Origin: Elmis aenea
Lineage: Eukaryota; Arthropoda; Insecta; Coleoptera; Elmidae
DNA: 64,000 nucleotides
Assembly (NCBI GenBank): GCA_947652605.1
Contig: OX393576.1
Coordinates: 58,814,966 to 58,878,965, forward strand
Direction: 5' to 3'
The notes beneath the pieces are model-generated. The model saw only the letters and a list, made by a program, of their open reading frames with translations, searched no databases and had not been told where the DNA came from. How positions within the stretch are numbered: the first letter of the stretch is position 1; every line of letters starts with the position of its first letter. Below are positions 1 to 10,326 of the stretch, piece after piece. The translations under genes and the position numbers were made by a program.

Positions 1-239
1 TTATCAAACGTATTTTTTATTACCTTATAGCATTAAAGTTGTGAAGTTAAAATAAATATTTTGTACCACTTAAATTTCTGTTTTAGTAGATGTATACTTT
101 TTAAAATTAATTTATTAACTGAAAATTACTTTAATGTAACTTTGAAGAACTGTTTTAGGCTTTTTTAAGCAAATTTTAGCTGGAAATGCATTGTTTAGGA
201 TGTCTTTAAAATTTTTAGATAATATGGAGATAGCTTCAA

Positions 240-788
240 AATTTTTCTCAAAGACTGTAGCCAAAATATTGTAAATTTAAAAAAATGACAACATTCCATT
301 CACACGTTTTATTAAAAACTTGTTAATCATTATTTCAACCAACTGAGGTTAAATAATTGTCATTTAAAAAATAGTCGAAGCCATGAGAAAAGTTATAAAT
401 AGTTTTTAATTTTTGAAATTACCGCGTGTTTTGTAATGCTAAACTTTTCTCAATGTATATGTCTTGAATTTGACATTTATTGAAAGATTATTTAAATTTA
501 TAAAGCACATATTTCTTAGTTTACCCTGAATGACGTTATTAAGGCTAAAATTTAACTTTTTAAAAACATTTAAGATCAGCTGTTATGGTTGAAAGAAAGT
601 AAACATGCTTATAATAAGGAAATGCAAGACGCTGTTTGTCTCATTTTAACACTTGGTTGTAACAGTCGCATATGTCGTAGCTTTCTCGTCACCTCCTTTA
701 TGTGCTCCTGGTACAATATATAAGTAGAAAATATCACCAACAGAGGTCGCAGCTTACACGATTTTAGAATTTATAATTATAAATGCAT
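240..788 (+). repeat. Dispersed repeat family 1, copy 1
   Basis: About 550 bases matching a second direct copy at 7500-8121. Shared blocks include the stretch around 'tattaaaaact', 'aaatagtcgaag', 'gaaattaccgcgtgttt' and 'cctcctttatgtgctcctgg'. This copy lacks roughly 90 bases present in the other copy (around 7868-7955), so one has suffered a deletion. No terminal inverted repeats or coding capacity are visible. Probably an old non-autonomous element; the class is not recognised. Confidence 0.7.
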
Positions 789-790
789 GT

Positions 791-1211
791 ACGCAAAAAC
801 GGGTGGTTATATTTTTCTGAAATTTTTACCACATGTCGACATACATTAATTTTATGAAACATCGTTTTGGATTTATCGAAGTTCGTAGGAAGGGAGCGAT
901 TTGTTTTATAGCAAGGATACAATATTTTAATATCTGCAAATACTTTTGCAAAGCACGCAAAAACGTGGTTTTATTTTTCTGAAATTTATACCACATTTTG
1001 AGACATATTAGCTAAACATGCCCTATCAATTTCAAAATTTTATGAAACATCGTTTTGGATTTATCGAAGTTCGTAGGAAGGGAGTGATTTGTTTTATAGC
1101 AAGGATACAATATTTCAATATCTGAAAATACTTTTGCAAAGCACGCTAAAACGTGTGATTCTATTTTTCCAAAATGTATACCACATTTTGAGATACATTA
1201 GCTAAACATGC
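791..1211 (+). repeat. Short tandem array, units of about 164-188 bp
   Basis: Two and a half direct units: 791-954, 955-1142 and a partial 1143-1211. Each begins 'acgc(a/t)aaaacg' and contains 'gaaacatcgttttggattta' followed by 'gaagttcgtaggaagggag'. Unit 2 carries about 24 extra bases. The third unit is cut off where the hAT-like sequence at 1212 begins. Confidence 0.8.
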
Positions 1212-1765
1212 CAAAGGCGGATCCAGCTGTCCATCTTAGGGGGGGTAATTAAAACTTAAGCCAAACTTTCAGTGGGCCAGTGGTCAATTGGCCTCCGCTG
1301 ATTTTTTTTCCTTTCAACTTTAATCAGCAATTGTTTCGCTTCGCCCCTTAATAATTGTAATTAACAATTTTTCAAATAAAAAAACAGGCCAATGGCTAAA
1401 AGTATACGGGAGAAGTAGAATAAATATTAGGAGTACTATTTTTGTAATATACAGTTTTAATTTAGGCAATAATACATTGAACTAAAACTAATTCTATTAA
1501 AACAAAAAGTACTTTATTTAATTGTAAGCGATAGTAAATATGCGGTTACCGCATTCGGTGAGAATGTCAAGCCCCACAAGCAATTAGTGGCGAAGTTGTG
1601 GGGGTTCAGTTTTAATAAACTTCATAAAAAAACTAGTAACTACGGCTCTGTTCAAAATCTAACTTGAACTGATTTTTGGGTAGAGCATTTTATTCTAAAC
1701 AAAAACTGTCTCTTGACTTTTCTTCGTATCTGCCACTGTTTATACCCATACCTAACGGCGGCCCT
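1212..1765. mobile_element. hAT-like element fragment, ends uncertain
   Basis: The left edge 'caaaggcggatccag' resembles the CAGGGGCGGATCTA terminus of the clear hAT MITE at 15655. The right edge 'ggcggccctg' resembles another common hAT terminus (CAGGGCCGCC read in reverse). The two ends do not match each other and no 8-bp target duplication is seen, so this may be two fragments or a rearranged element. A small hairpin (ccccacaa/ttgtgggg, 1572-1603) and the palindrome 1541-1553 lie inside. No coding sequence recognised. Confidence 0.35.
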
Positions 1766-3045
1766 GGCCCTAGATATTACCCGTGATATATGAATATTTC
1801 AAGAAACTTTCAATCAAGTAAATTAAAGAATAGAACATAAGTAAACGTCTCTAATATTATTTATCTCTAAACGTCACTAATTCACTATTATTAGTTAGTT
1901 CAAAATAACTATGAACCTTCACCAAATCTACAGTATTAAATCAACAAATCTCAAAATTCAATAGTATATTTAAAATTAAATTTTAGTATAATCTACTTTA
2001 ATTTAAATTCAAACATAATTGTGATGTAAGCTATTATTGGTAATTTATCTTATTTGAAGGTGGTATATGTTCATTTGTGGGCAACGAAAACATCATTTAA
2101 CTTAAGAAATGCATATAAAAATGGCCACATCATAAAACTGCTCTATGAAGAACCATAGAGTAATTTAAAATTCAAGACTAGATGTTCATAATTTCAATTC
2201 AAATTAATGAGAATAAATACAAACATTAAGACTAATTTGAAAATTCGCTACGAATATTTTCTGTATCATTCCTATTTAGTTAATTTCCGGTACCAAATAA
2301 TTAAACCCATTCTCATTTAATTACTCGATTTTCTTGAATTTTAAATCATTCTGTATAACGCATTATTAATGATGTAGATACCGAATTTCCATTTATCATG
2401 GTCTATTGTTCGGGCAAATTGAAGTTTATTAAGATAGCCGCGTATTTCTAACACGAAGTAACTTAATTTTGATGTTAATCACGTTTGCATTGATTTGGTA
2501 TTACCAAATAATTTATGTTTAAGCAGCTATTACGTATAATATACTGAACCATTAGCCATAACTCAACCTAATAACCGTGTACATTGTGTGGATAATTGAA
2601 GTGTTACATAATTAGTAATAATAAGCTAATAACAAACGTAGGACGAGATTTTTTTAAATAACCGGTTAAAATCACAAATAACACTTTTGTATGTGTAATT
2701 ACTTGAAATAAAAAACAGTCCCTAAAAGGAATGGTTCATAATACGTTAATAATCTCTGGATACTTCAAATCATTTCGTTGATGGCAGTTCCATTACTTGA
2801 AAGTTAGATATTGGAAACCTGATAATCTATTTACAAAAATGATGATTGATTGAAAGGATCCCACAGAACTTTTATTAGTTTCAAAATTTCCAATTAAATA
2901 ACCCTAGGAATCGGACATCTACTAATTTTTATTGATGGTTACAAAAAAAGTAGTCGTTTACGAAGTGATGCTTGATGTAACTGAAGTTTTATAATTGAAA
3001 TATGGTGAGTGCTTGTGTTTTATTTGAAGTAGAAACGAATTTTTT
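1766..3045. other. AT-rich stretch without recognised features
   Basis: Low-complexity AT-rich DNA. No open frame of note, no terminal repeats and no tandem structure found by eye. Confidence 0.5.
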
Positions 3046-3424
3046 TGAGGGTTTTGGAGCGGAGCTCGGAGCTGGAGCACGGAGCAAAGAATTTTAATTG
3101 CTCCACTGCTCCAGTTTATTATGTACAATTTAAAAAAACTATGTTTTTTTCTTTTTTTTCAACGTTTAAAGATCAATCATTTGTTTTTTCAAACATTTAT
3201 TTAACTTCACTTGTTTGTTAGGGTCAAATATTGTTATTTTTGACCGACTTCTACATATCCGATAAAATTAAAAGTTTGTTTTTAAAAACAATTTTTTTAA
3301 TCTAAAGTTTTTTTAAAAACTATTAACAATATTTGGAGCATGGAGCGGAGCTGGAGCAGGCATGTTGATGCCGGAGCGGAGCTGGAGTGGAGCAATTAAA
3401 AAATATGACTGCTCCAAACCCCTA
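3046..3424. mobile_element. GGAGC-rich MITE, copy 1
   Basis: An AT-rich core flanked by two clusters of the pentamer GGAGC (about 3057-3115 and 3334-3417). Ends are imperfect inverted repeats: 'gagggttttggagc' on the left and 'gctccaaacccct' on the right. The core ('aaagatcaat', then 'gataaaattaaa') matches the second copy at 8841-9249. The CAGGGGTTTGGAGC-type end suggests a hAT-related non-autonomous element with multiple subterminal motifs, but no target duplication is visible. Confidence 0.6.
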
Positions 3425-3501
3425 TTATATGTACATTTTGATTACATCTAGTCATCTTTGTTGATTGTTAGACACTTGGCAGGATTAAGAAAATTAAGAG
3501 A

Positions 3502-3615
3502 ATGTCTACCAAACAAAAGCTCTTTAAGCTTGCTGTCGGAAACTTTGCAGAAGCAGGCGTCGCGCTGCACAGCGTCTCCGAGCTAAAGCTTCGTCGTATC
3601 GGAAATGCAACGTAA
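3502..3615 (+). CDS. Small ORF, 37 codons, unknown
   Basis: The frame runs from an ATG (purine at -3) to TAA, which is followed at once by 'ataaa'. The predicted peptide begins MSTKQKLFKLAVGNFAEAG and is lysine/arginine and alanine/valine rich. Base composition is clearly more GC-rich than the flanks, with GC-ending codons (gtc, ctg, agc, tcc), unlike the surrounding AT-rich DNA. I recognise no domain, and at this length chance cannot be excluded. It could equally be a short exon, a fragment of a mobile element or a conserved non-coding island. It lies just after the GGAGC-type element and has no gene neighbour. Confidence 0.2.
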   Translation: MSTKQKLFKLAVGNFAEAGVALHSVSELKLRRIGNAT

Positions 3616-4622
3616 ATAAATGAGTTGGCATGAGGTGAATCGTATTATAAACGAATTTAATTGTTTAATTAGTTTTGAGTCAAATCGGAAATGAGACTTA
3701 TTATCTTTGATCTAGTATGATTTCCAACAATTGCATCACCATCCTGCATATGTACATTAAATTGCACGTTTTTGATAAGCACTAACCAAAGTCTGCACAG
3801 AAAGTTGTTGCATATTCTCTGAATTTTTCAAAGTAGGACGCTCTATTCTAATTTAATGATTTATTATCGTTCGTCTTCGTTCTTCTATTATGCTTGGCGG
3901 TATTGCGTGTGATATTAATATATGCATACATCATAATAATTGTAAAGACGTATACATTGAATTATACAAATAAGGAAATTCGTGAGTTCCAGAGCAGTCA
4001 CGTATTTTGTTAGTCTGTTACGACAGTGCACAACCCAGTTATTGCTGTATGTACGTAGGTCTGCAGTCATGATTACGGTGTTACTGTGTAACACTCGGAA
4101 TTCGCAGGTCGCAGACCATAAAAGAGAACTGGCTGGGAATGAAAGTGAAAGCTGGCACGAGCTAATCTAATCGACTCGTTTCTGTTGAGGATTTTTACAT
4201 CGTAGATTGAACTGATAAATGAAATGAGTCCTTTGTTATCATCCCCAAATCCGATAAGTGCTTTAGGACTCGGGATACATATAATGCCTTATAAATTCAA
4301 CGAGGAAATGGAAATGTTTTCCGGAGGTAATGCTAATTGAATTAAAATCGTCGCTTTATTCTGCAATAAAATAACTCAGTACAAGCACTAAGTATTTCAA
4401 AAACCTCTCTTTAGTGCTATCCTTACCATGAGATTGTTATATGGACAGTTTTTAGTTTAAACAAAAGGGAAGTTTTCAAATGTCATCTTTATCTTAAAAG
4501 CTGAGAAATTTATGCTTGGGTGTTTAACGTATAATAAACAAAACTCTCTGATGAATAAAGAAAATTTGACAAAGCTTTTAAAAAAATTATGTTGCGTAGC
4601 TATTGTAAAAAAAGCTCTTTTA
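3616..4622. other. No recognised feature
   Basis: AT-rich DNA. The 62-codon frame starting at 3982 and the overlapping opposite frames at 4457-4724 have no recognisable protein character and are taken as chance. Confidence 0.5.
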
Positions 4623-4800
4623 TACAGGGTGTCACACAAAAACGCCGCAAGCTGTAACTCCGTTGTTTGTGGTCCGATTTTGATGAACAAAAAAGTAAAT
4701 GAAATGGTTCCTCAAATACTATAAACTGAATTGGATTTAAATTTTTTTCAAGTTCAACTTAAATGTCAAACGATAGTCAATTTTTTTTCCAAATCTACTT
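4623..4800 (+). mobile_element. Left end of a TACAGGGTG-type element
   Basis: 'ta|tacagggtgtcacacaaaa' begins at 4623 after a TA dinucleotide, the same terminus as the foldback elements elsewhere in this window. No matching right end was found downstream, so the element is truncated or its far end has decayed. The boundary at 4800 is nominal. Confidence 0.5.
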
Positions 4801-4964
4801 TTTTTACTAATTCTGGTAGACATTTTATTTCTGAATTCAATGATGTAATAATAAGTATTAGTGCAAAACTAATAAGAAATTTAACAAAAATAAGTTAGGT
4901 TTCACAAAATTTTTAAGCTATTACTCTTTTGAAAAATGGTGATCTTAGATGTTCGGAAAATAAA

Positions 4965-5148
4965 CTAAAAAAGTTTGCCGTTACTTGTAAATTGGTTTTG
5001 AAGTACCAAACGTAAAAGTTTTCTGGCAATAAGCTTGCAGAAATATTTCTCTGGGGATATCTTTCGGGTTGATAATTTACACTGCTTCAATGCCGTTTGG
5101 AGCTTTTGTATTTCCGAGGCTAAGTTTGGTTCGTATTGTCTACTTCTT
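4965..5148 (-). CDS. Candidate terminal exon, unknown protein
   Basis: On the minus strand, an acceptor-like 'catttgcag' precedes a frame of 60 codons ending in TAG at 4965-4967. The peptide (RSRQYEPNLASEIQKLQTAL near its start) is polar, with a likely amphipathic helix. Codon use looks less AT-driven than the flanks. I recognise no family. If real, the exon would start in phase 2 (its first base completes a codon). The branch and pyrimidine region is poor and no poly(A) signal follows closely, so a decayed mobile-element frame is an equal alternative. It lies a little downstream of the TACAGGGTG end at 4623. Confidence 0.22.
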
Positions 5149-6990
5149 CTGCAAATGACATCGCATTTAATAATTTAAAATAAAGAATAAACACAACAAA
5201 TGGTGTGTTTTTAATCTAAAACGAAATTTAAATTTTTAACTCCAAGATTATTTTCCAATCTATACTAGACGACATATAAATAAAATCATAGTCAGTTTTT
5301 CTCTACAAATACCAAATAAATAAAAAGTTATACCCGGAAATTAAATATTACGGTTGTTGTAGGTTTAGACTTGTTACTGCATTTTATATTAATTTGTTGT
5401 AAAAGTGAATCAAAAAGGGAGTTTATATAATATTTTGTAATATTAGCCTAGTAGTATTTTGAAAAGAACTCTTTTGTTTGGATCAATATGTTAAGTTAAG
5501 TATACAAACTGTAGATACAGCGCTTGGATATTTTTTCCTGCCTATTGAACTGTAAACTTAGTACTAGTAATTCGTTTACAGAGATTGTTTTAGAATACAA
5601 AGTTTTGATTGGGGTATTTAAAGTTACTATATTTACCTAAGTGTATAAAGAACCTTTTCTTATCTTAGTAGCGTCCTGAGAATGATCTTATCAATATTTT
5701 AACGGAGAAGAAAATCCATTTTCTTCACTTTATATGTGCTTCTAGAGTGCGCTCGCATGATTTTTTGTAAAAATGTTGATATCATTAAAAAATAAATTTG
5801 TATGAGTTGAATCAAGTTTATGGCCAAACTTAAGTTTTTCTAAGCGTTTTCAAAAGATTTATTAGATCTTTTAGATAGTTTAAGCGGATTACAGATTAGT
5901 TTACGTTACACCGATTCAGATCCATTAAAATTAGTGTTAGGGGATGACAATTGCTGCTATTATTTAGTTTTAAATCATGTGCGGTTAATTTTGATTCAGT
6001 TTAGATTCTAGATTGGCGCGGATAGTTCATGTTTCGGGGGTCTATGAGTTCCTTTTCCTTGCTGTTCGTGTGTGGATTTTCTTTGTTAAAATGTAGCCGG
6101 TAAACTTTGATAACCCGAGGAATCTCTTTAGGTTTAGGGCTTACGTTGGTTAGTTATGAACAAGGCCCTTTCGTTAACCCACAAATCAAGTTCTCAGGTT
6201 GATAGCTCCTTACCCATATCATCCATTACTAACAATGGTCAGGTGCGTGGTTTTGTTTTAGTGGCGTGTAAACTATGCGTGCAGACGTTAACTTACACAT
6301 TTAATTTTTTTTTTTTGTGTGAAAACCGCATACAGTTCCTCCACATATTTCGCTTCGTACCGTATACCGCAAATGTAAGAACTGTAATTGTGGTTTTATG
6401 CACGTTCTTATTGCGTAATTTTTTGCTTACATAATATTTTAGGCTAAATACTGTACGGAAGTGAAGTTTACTCCGATGGAAACTTATGTTCTCATTTGTT
6501 TTTATTCGGGAACTAGTTTTACGCACACTTTACCAGGTCAGCAGGGAAAGCGCGATTTAGCAAAAGTGTTGCAAATGTTTTAACTAAAACATTTCTTAAA
6601 GAATTTATGGGAAAAGTCAGGAATTTTGAACCGATCTGAAGACTCACGTTTTAAAAATAATTCAAAAGGGTAAACGATTTTTTAAATTAATTCAAGGCTA
6701 TATTTTGGATTATCCGAGTATAAAATTGTTCACCATGTAAATCAGATACGTAATTTGATCAGTTGTGTAATTTCCACACAATTCACCTAGTCGAATCAGT
6801 GTGCTTTCCATAATTCGTCTATGCAAATTGCTTATATTGCCCCATGTTCAATCAAATTTCCATATTGGACTGCTCAATACGATTGTTGCTCAATACGATA
6901 TGTAAAAAGTTGGATGGTTGTACTATTTGAGCTATTCTTCTATTTAATATTTATAAAAGTAATGAAACATAACTTATTTTCTTCCAAGAA
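5149..6990. other. No recognised feature
   Basis: AT-rich DNA. The frames at 6156-6434 and 6293-6526 overlap on opposite strands and look accidental. Confidence 0.5.
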
Positions 6991-7083
6991 GAATCTCTTG
7001 TAGAAATGCTCGACCAGTTGCGAGACTGCTAACTAAGAGATAAGAGATTCGATACTGTCTACTAGCATTTCTACAAGATATTC
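6991..7083. repeat. 93-bp hairpin (20-bp arms)
   Basis: 'gaatctcttgtagaaatgct' at 6991-7010 pairs with 'agcatttctacaagatattc' at 7064-7083 (19 of 20). The spacer is 53 bases. It could be a tiny MITE or a fold in an RNA; no target duplication is seen. Confidence 0.7.
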
Positions 7084-7499
7084 GTAATTAAATTATTTTT
7101 TAAATAATAAAGTAATTTATAACAATTTTTATTGAGTTGTTGCAAAAGTTTATTAGCATGATTATTATTTATTAATCCCCCAATTCATATTATAGTTTTA
7201 AACAACGTAATAGTACTCAGGAATTAAATTAAAATGCTAAGGTTGTTGAGTGTATGCAGATGTGATCCGTAATTCCATTGCATTTCAAAAAGTTTTAAAA
7301 GTGCTGACATTTAATCAGATTACACAAAATACACAGTGGGTCTAGAGAGCTTTTGTAACTTTTCTCACTGCTAAAACATTTATATAAAACGTGTAATTAA
7401 ATTTGTTGTAGCAATAATGAACACCTCTTCAAATCGAAATTTTTAAGTAGTTTTGGATATATACTTTTAAAATACATAAATTTGAAGAACCAATTCCGA
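7084..7499. other. No recognised feature
   Basis: AT-rich sequence leading into the second copy of dispersed repeat family 1. Confidence 0.5.
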
Positions 7500-8121
7500 G
7501 AGTATATGCAAAATTTTCCCCAAAGACTAACCAAAATACCGCAAATTTAAGAAAATTGCATAAAATGCCATTCACACATTTTATTAAAAACTCTTTAATC
7601 AATATTTCAAGCAACTGAGGGTAAATAATTGTTATATAAAAAATAGTCGAAGGTATGAGAAAAGTTATAAGCAAGTTTATATTTTTGAAATTACCGCGTG
7701 TTTTCATAATGCTGACGTTTATGTTTTGAATTTAGAATTTATTGAAAGATTATGTAAGTTTATGAGGCAAATATTTCTTATTTTACCCTAAATGACGTTA
7801 TTAAGGCTTACATTTAACTTTTTAAAATCATTTAAGATCAGCTGTTATAGTTGAATGAATGTAAACATACTGAAATACGGACATCAAATGAACGCTACAT
7901 TGTTGATGGGTTGGAAGGAGATAGAATTTTTATCGGACGTTGTATACTTATATCTAGTCCAGAAATGCAAAGCATTATTTGTCTCTTTTTAACACGTTGG
8001 TTGTAACAGTCACATATGTCGTAGAGTTCTTGCCACCTCCTTTATGTGCTCCTGGTACAACATTTAAGTAGAAAATGTTACCAACAGAGGTCGCAGCCTA
8101 CACGATTTTAGGATTTATAAT
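7500..8121 (+). repeat. Dispersed repeat family 1, copy 2
   Basis: Direct, diverged copy of 240-788, with the same block order. It keeps about 90 bases (7868-7955, 'tgttgatgggttggaagg') missing from copy 1. It ends beside the hAT MITE at 8130. Confidence 0.7.
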
Positions 8122-8129
8122 GTATAGCA

Positions 8130-8335
8130 CAGGGCTGTCTAACTGGCGTCTGGCGGGCCATATCACGGCCGCGAAATTACTTTTGTGACCCCCCAAACAC
8201 CTTACAAAAATCACTCAACTTAACCCTTAAGACGATAAATACATAAAATTTCGTTTCGCTTATTAGAATTATACGCTTAAACTTTGAAGAAACGAAAACA
8301 ATGGCCCGCACTCATACAGAAGTTGGACAGTCCTG
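8130..8335. mobile_element. hAT MITE, about 206 bp
   Basis: Terminal inverted repeats of about 33 bp with mismatches: left 'cagggctgtctaactggcg', right '...gttggacagtcctg', each leading into a GGCCCGC/GCGGGCC block. CAGGGCTGTC(C/T)AAC is a common hAT terminus. Flanks are 'gtatagca' (8122-8129) and 'gtagagca' (8338-8345), 7 of 8 identical but with two extra bases before the right one. No coding sequence. It sits at the edge of the DUF4817-like relic. Confidence 0.75.
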
Positions 8336-8835
8336 AAGTAGAGCATAGGTTTTAATAAATAAATTCGGCGCTCATTAATAATCCAAACAGAAATTGAGAA
8401 TATCTCAAACGGTAACCGAGAAAATGAGGAAGAACAGGAAAATATGATTTTTGAAAATCGTCTATAACTACTTTGGGTTATAAAATATTTCAAATGAGTG
8501 AAAACATTGCCAAGCAACTTTTTAAGCCCGATCGGATGGTGATCACAATTTTTTTCTAGATCGATTCGTTTTTGTTTTATGACAACCAACTTTATTTTTT
8601 CTTACAGGCGCCATTTTTGCCATTTACATAATCAAATAGAATTTTTTGTTTTAAATTTATTGATGCATCACACATAGTATTTAACTTCTACATTCATTGT
8701 CAAATTAATTCTAAAAAATGCGTTTTGGGCAACAACCACTATTAATCAGGTAAACTGATGGTTGTAATTTTTGTCGTTTCAATAACAACCAACAACAAAC
8801 TAAAAATTTTAAAAACTTTTTATGTACTTATTGTT
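8336..8835 (-). mobile_element. Truncated DUF4817-like TACAGGG element (relic A)
   Basis: Reverse-strand homologue of 52060-52500 and 61080-61490. Shared landmarks, read on this strand's complement: 'ggttgtcataaaacaaaaac', 'aaaaagttgcttggcaatgt', 'gacgattttcaaaaatc' and 'gatgcatcacacatagta'. Both terminal ends are missing. No intact frame remains. The homologous element at 51 kb shows that the family encodes a DUF4817-like helix-turn-helix N-terminus. Confidence 0.7.
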
Positions 8836-8840
8836 AAAAC

Positions 8841-9249
8841 CAGGAGTTTGGAGCGGGGCTGAAGCACGGATCAGTGGAGCAATGGGTTTTTGCTCGGAGC
8901 TGGAGCGAAGTCCGGAGCAAATAATTTTGATAGCTCCACTGCTCCAGTTTGGTATGTAAAATTAAAAATAAATTTTTTTTTTTTTAGTCTTTAAAGATCA
9001 ATACTTTGTTCTTACAAAACTTGTTTTAACTTTACTTGTTTAATAGGATCAAACATTGTAATTTTTGACCAACTTCCACTTATGCGATAAAATTAAACTT
9101 TGTTTTAAAAAACAAAGCCTTTAATTAAAAAACGTGTTTTAAAAATTTTAACAATATTTGGAGCATGGAGCGGAGCTGGAGCGGAGCAGGAGCAGGCATT
9201 TGGATGCCGGAGCGGATCAAGTAAAAAATTGGACTGCTCCAAACCCCTG
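8841..9249. mobile_element. GGAGC-rich MITE, copy 2
   Basis: Better preserved partner of 3046-3424. Ends are 'caggagtttggagc' and 'gctccaaacccctg', a 14-bp inverted repeat with one mismatch. GGAGC pentamers cluster near both ends (8851-8915 and 9160-9200). The AT core aligns with copy 1. The CAGGGG-like terminus suggests hAT, but flanks 'gttaaaac' and 'attgtatg' do not form a target duplication. Confidence 0.7.
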
Positions 9250-10318
9250 ATTGTATGTCCAATTAATAGCTTTTGAAAGCATTGTTTAAAAAAGTTGAAA
9301 ACATCTTAAATGAAAGGACTCAGATAAATACATATGTAGTATACTATATTGTGTTAAAACAAATATATTTCCTTGGCAATGGCAAAAAGTAAAGATTCCT
9401 TTAACATTTGTTAATGAAATGACTATGGTATCAGAGTGGGCTAAAAAAGTTTAGTAGGACGTATAGTATCGTTAAGGTCAAAAATGTGCTCTGACAGGTG
9501 TTAGCAGTTTTAATAAGTTCTAAGCGCATTTTTACGATTTGTAACATTGGGGTTATATAAAAATCGTTTTTTTAAGGTTTCACCGTATTAGAAATTAATA
9601 ATAAAGTGATATCTTTCGTTTGAGTGGTGGTTATTTAAAAAATTTCTCGTTTAAAGATGATATGTGAACGCGAGAACAATTGTGTCTGATGTGTCTGCCG
9701 ATAACGATCTGGTAAGTAAAACAAAGGTTTAAATAATTTCAACCTTAAGCAAACTTTACTATTAGCACAATAAAACTATTGTTAAGAGAAAATATACACG
9801 CGTGAAATGATATTTTTCACAAAAGTGTCGGATTGTTTGGTTTCATTTATTTTATATAATATACCATGCAATATATTAGATCTTACATAAAATCAATACA
9901 AAATCACTTTAGGCTTGTATTTCGAAGTGAAAATAAGTGCTAAGAGGAAATTTACGGTCCGGTTGGGATCTGATCCCTCATCACTTAAATGGTTGATAGA
10001 AATATACGCTCAAGCAGCGTGAAAAACAGCATTTGATAAATACTTTCTCCCGTTGTTTGCTTTTACTTGTTGTACTGAATTTTGTCTAAGAACATCTTGT
10101 AAAAACTTGGGTGCTGGTACAAATGTAACGCTTAAATGAGTCGAGCGAAATGCTAGTACGATATAGAAATTTGCGCTTTTTGTGGTTTAACGTTTGTAGA
10201 ATCGTCGAAAAATCTTTTATAATATGAGCTAGTATTATATATGTAGTTGTAAAATCATTCCACGTTAAAAAATAAGAAGTTTTTGAACTGCTTAAATTTA
10301 AGTCACAGAGCAAGTGTG
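9250..10318. other. No recognised feature
   Basis: AT-rich DNA. The 75-codon minus-strand frame at 10086-10313 shows no recognisable domain. Confidence 0.5.
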
Positions 10319-10326
10319 CTTACAAG

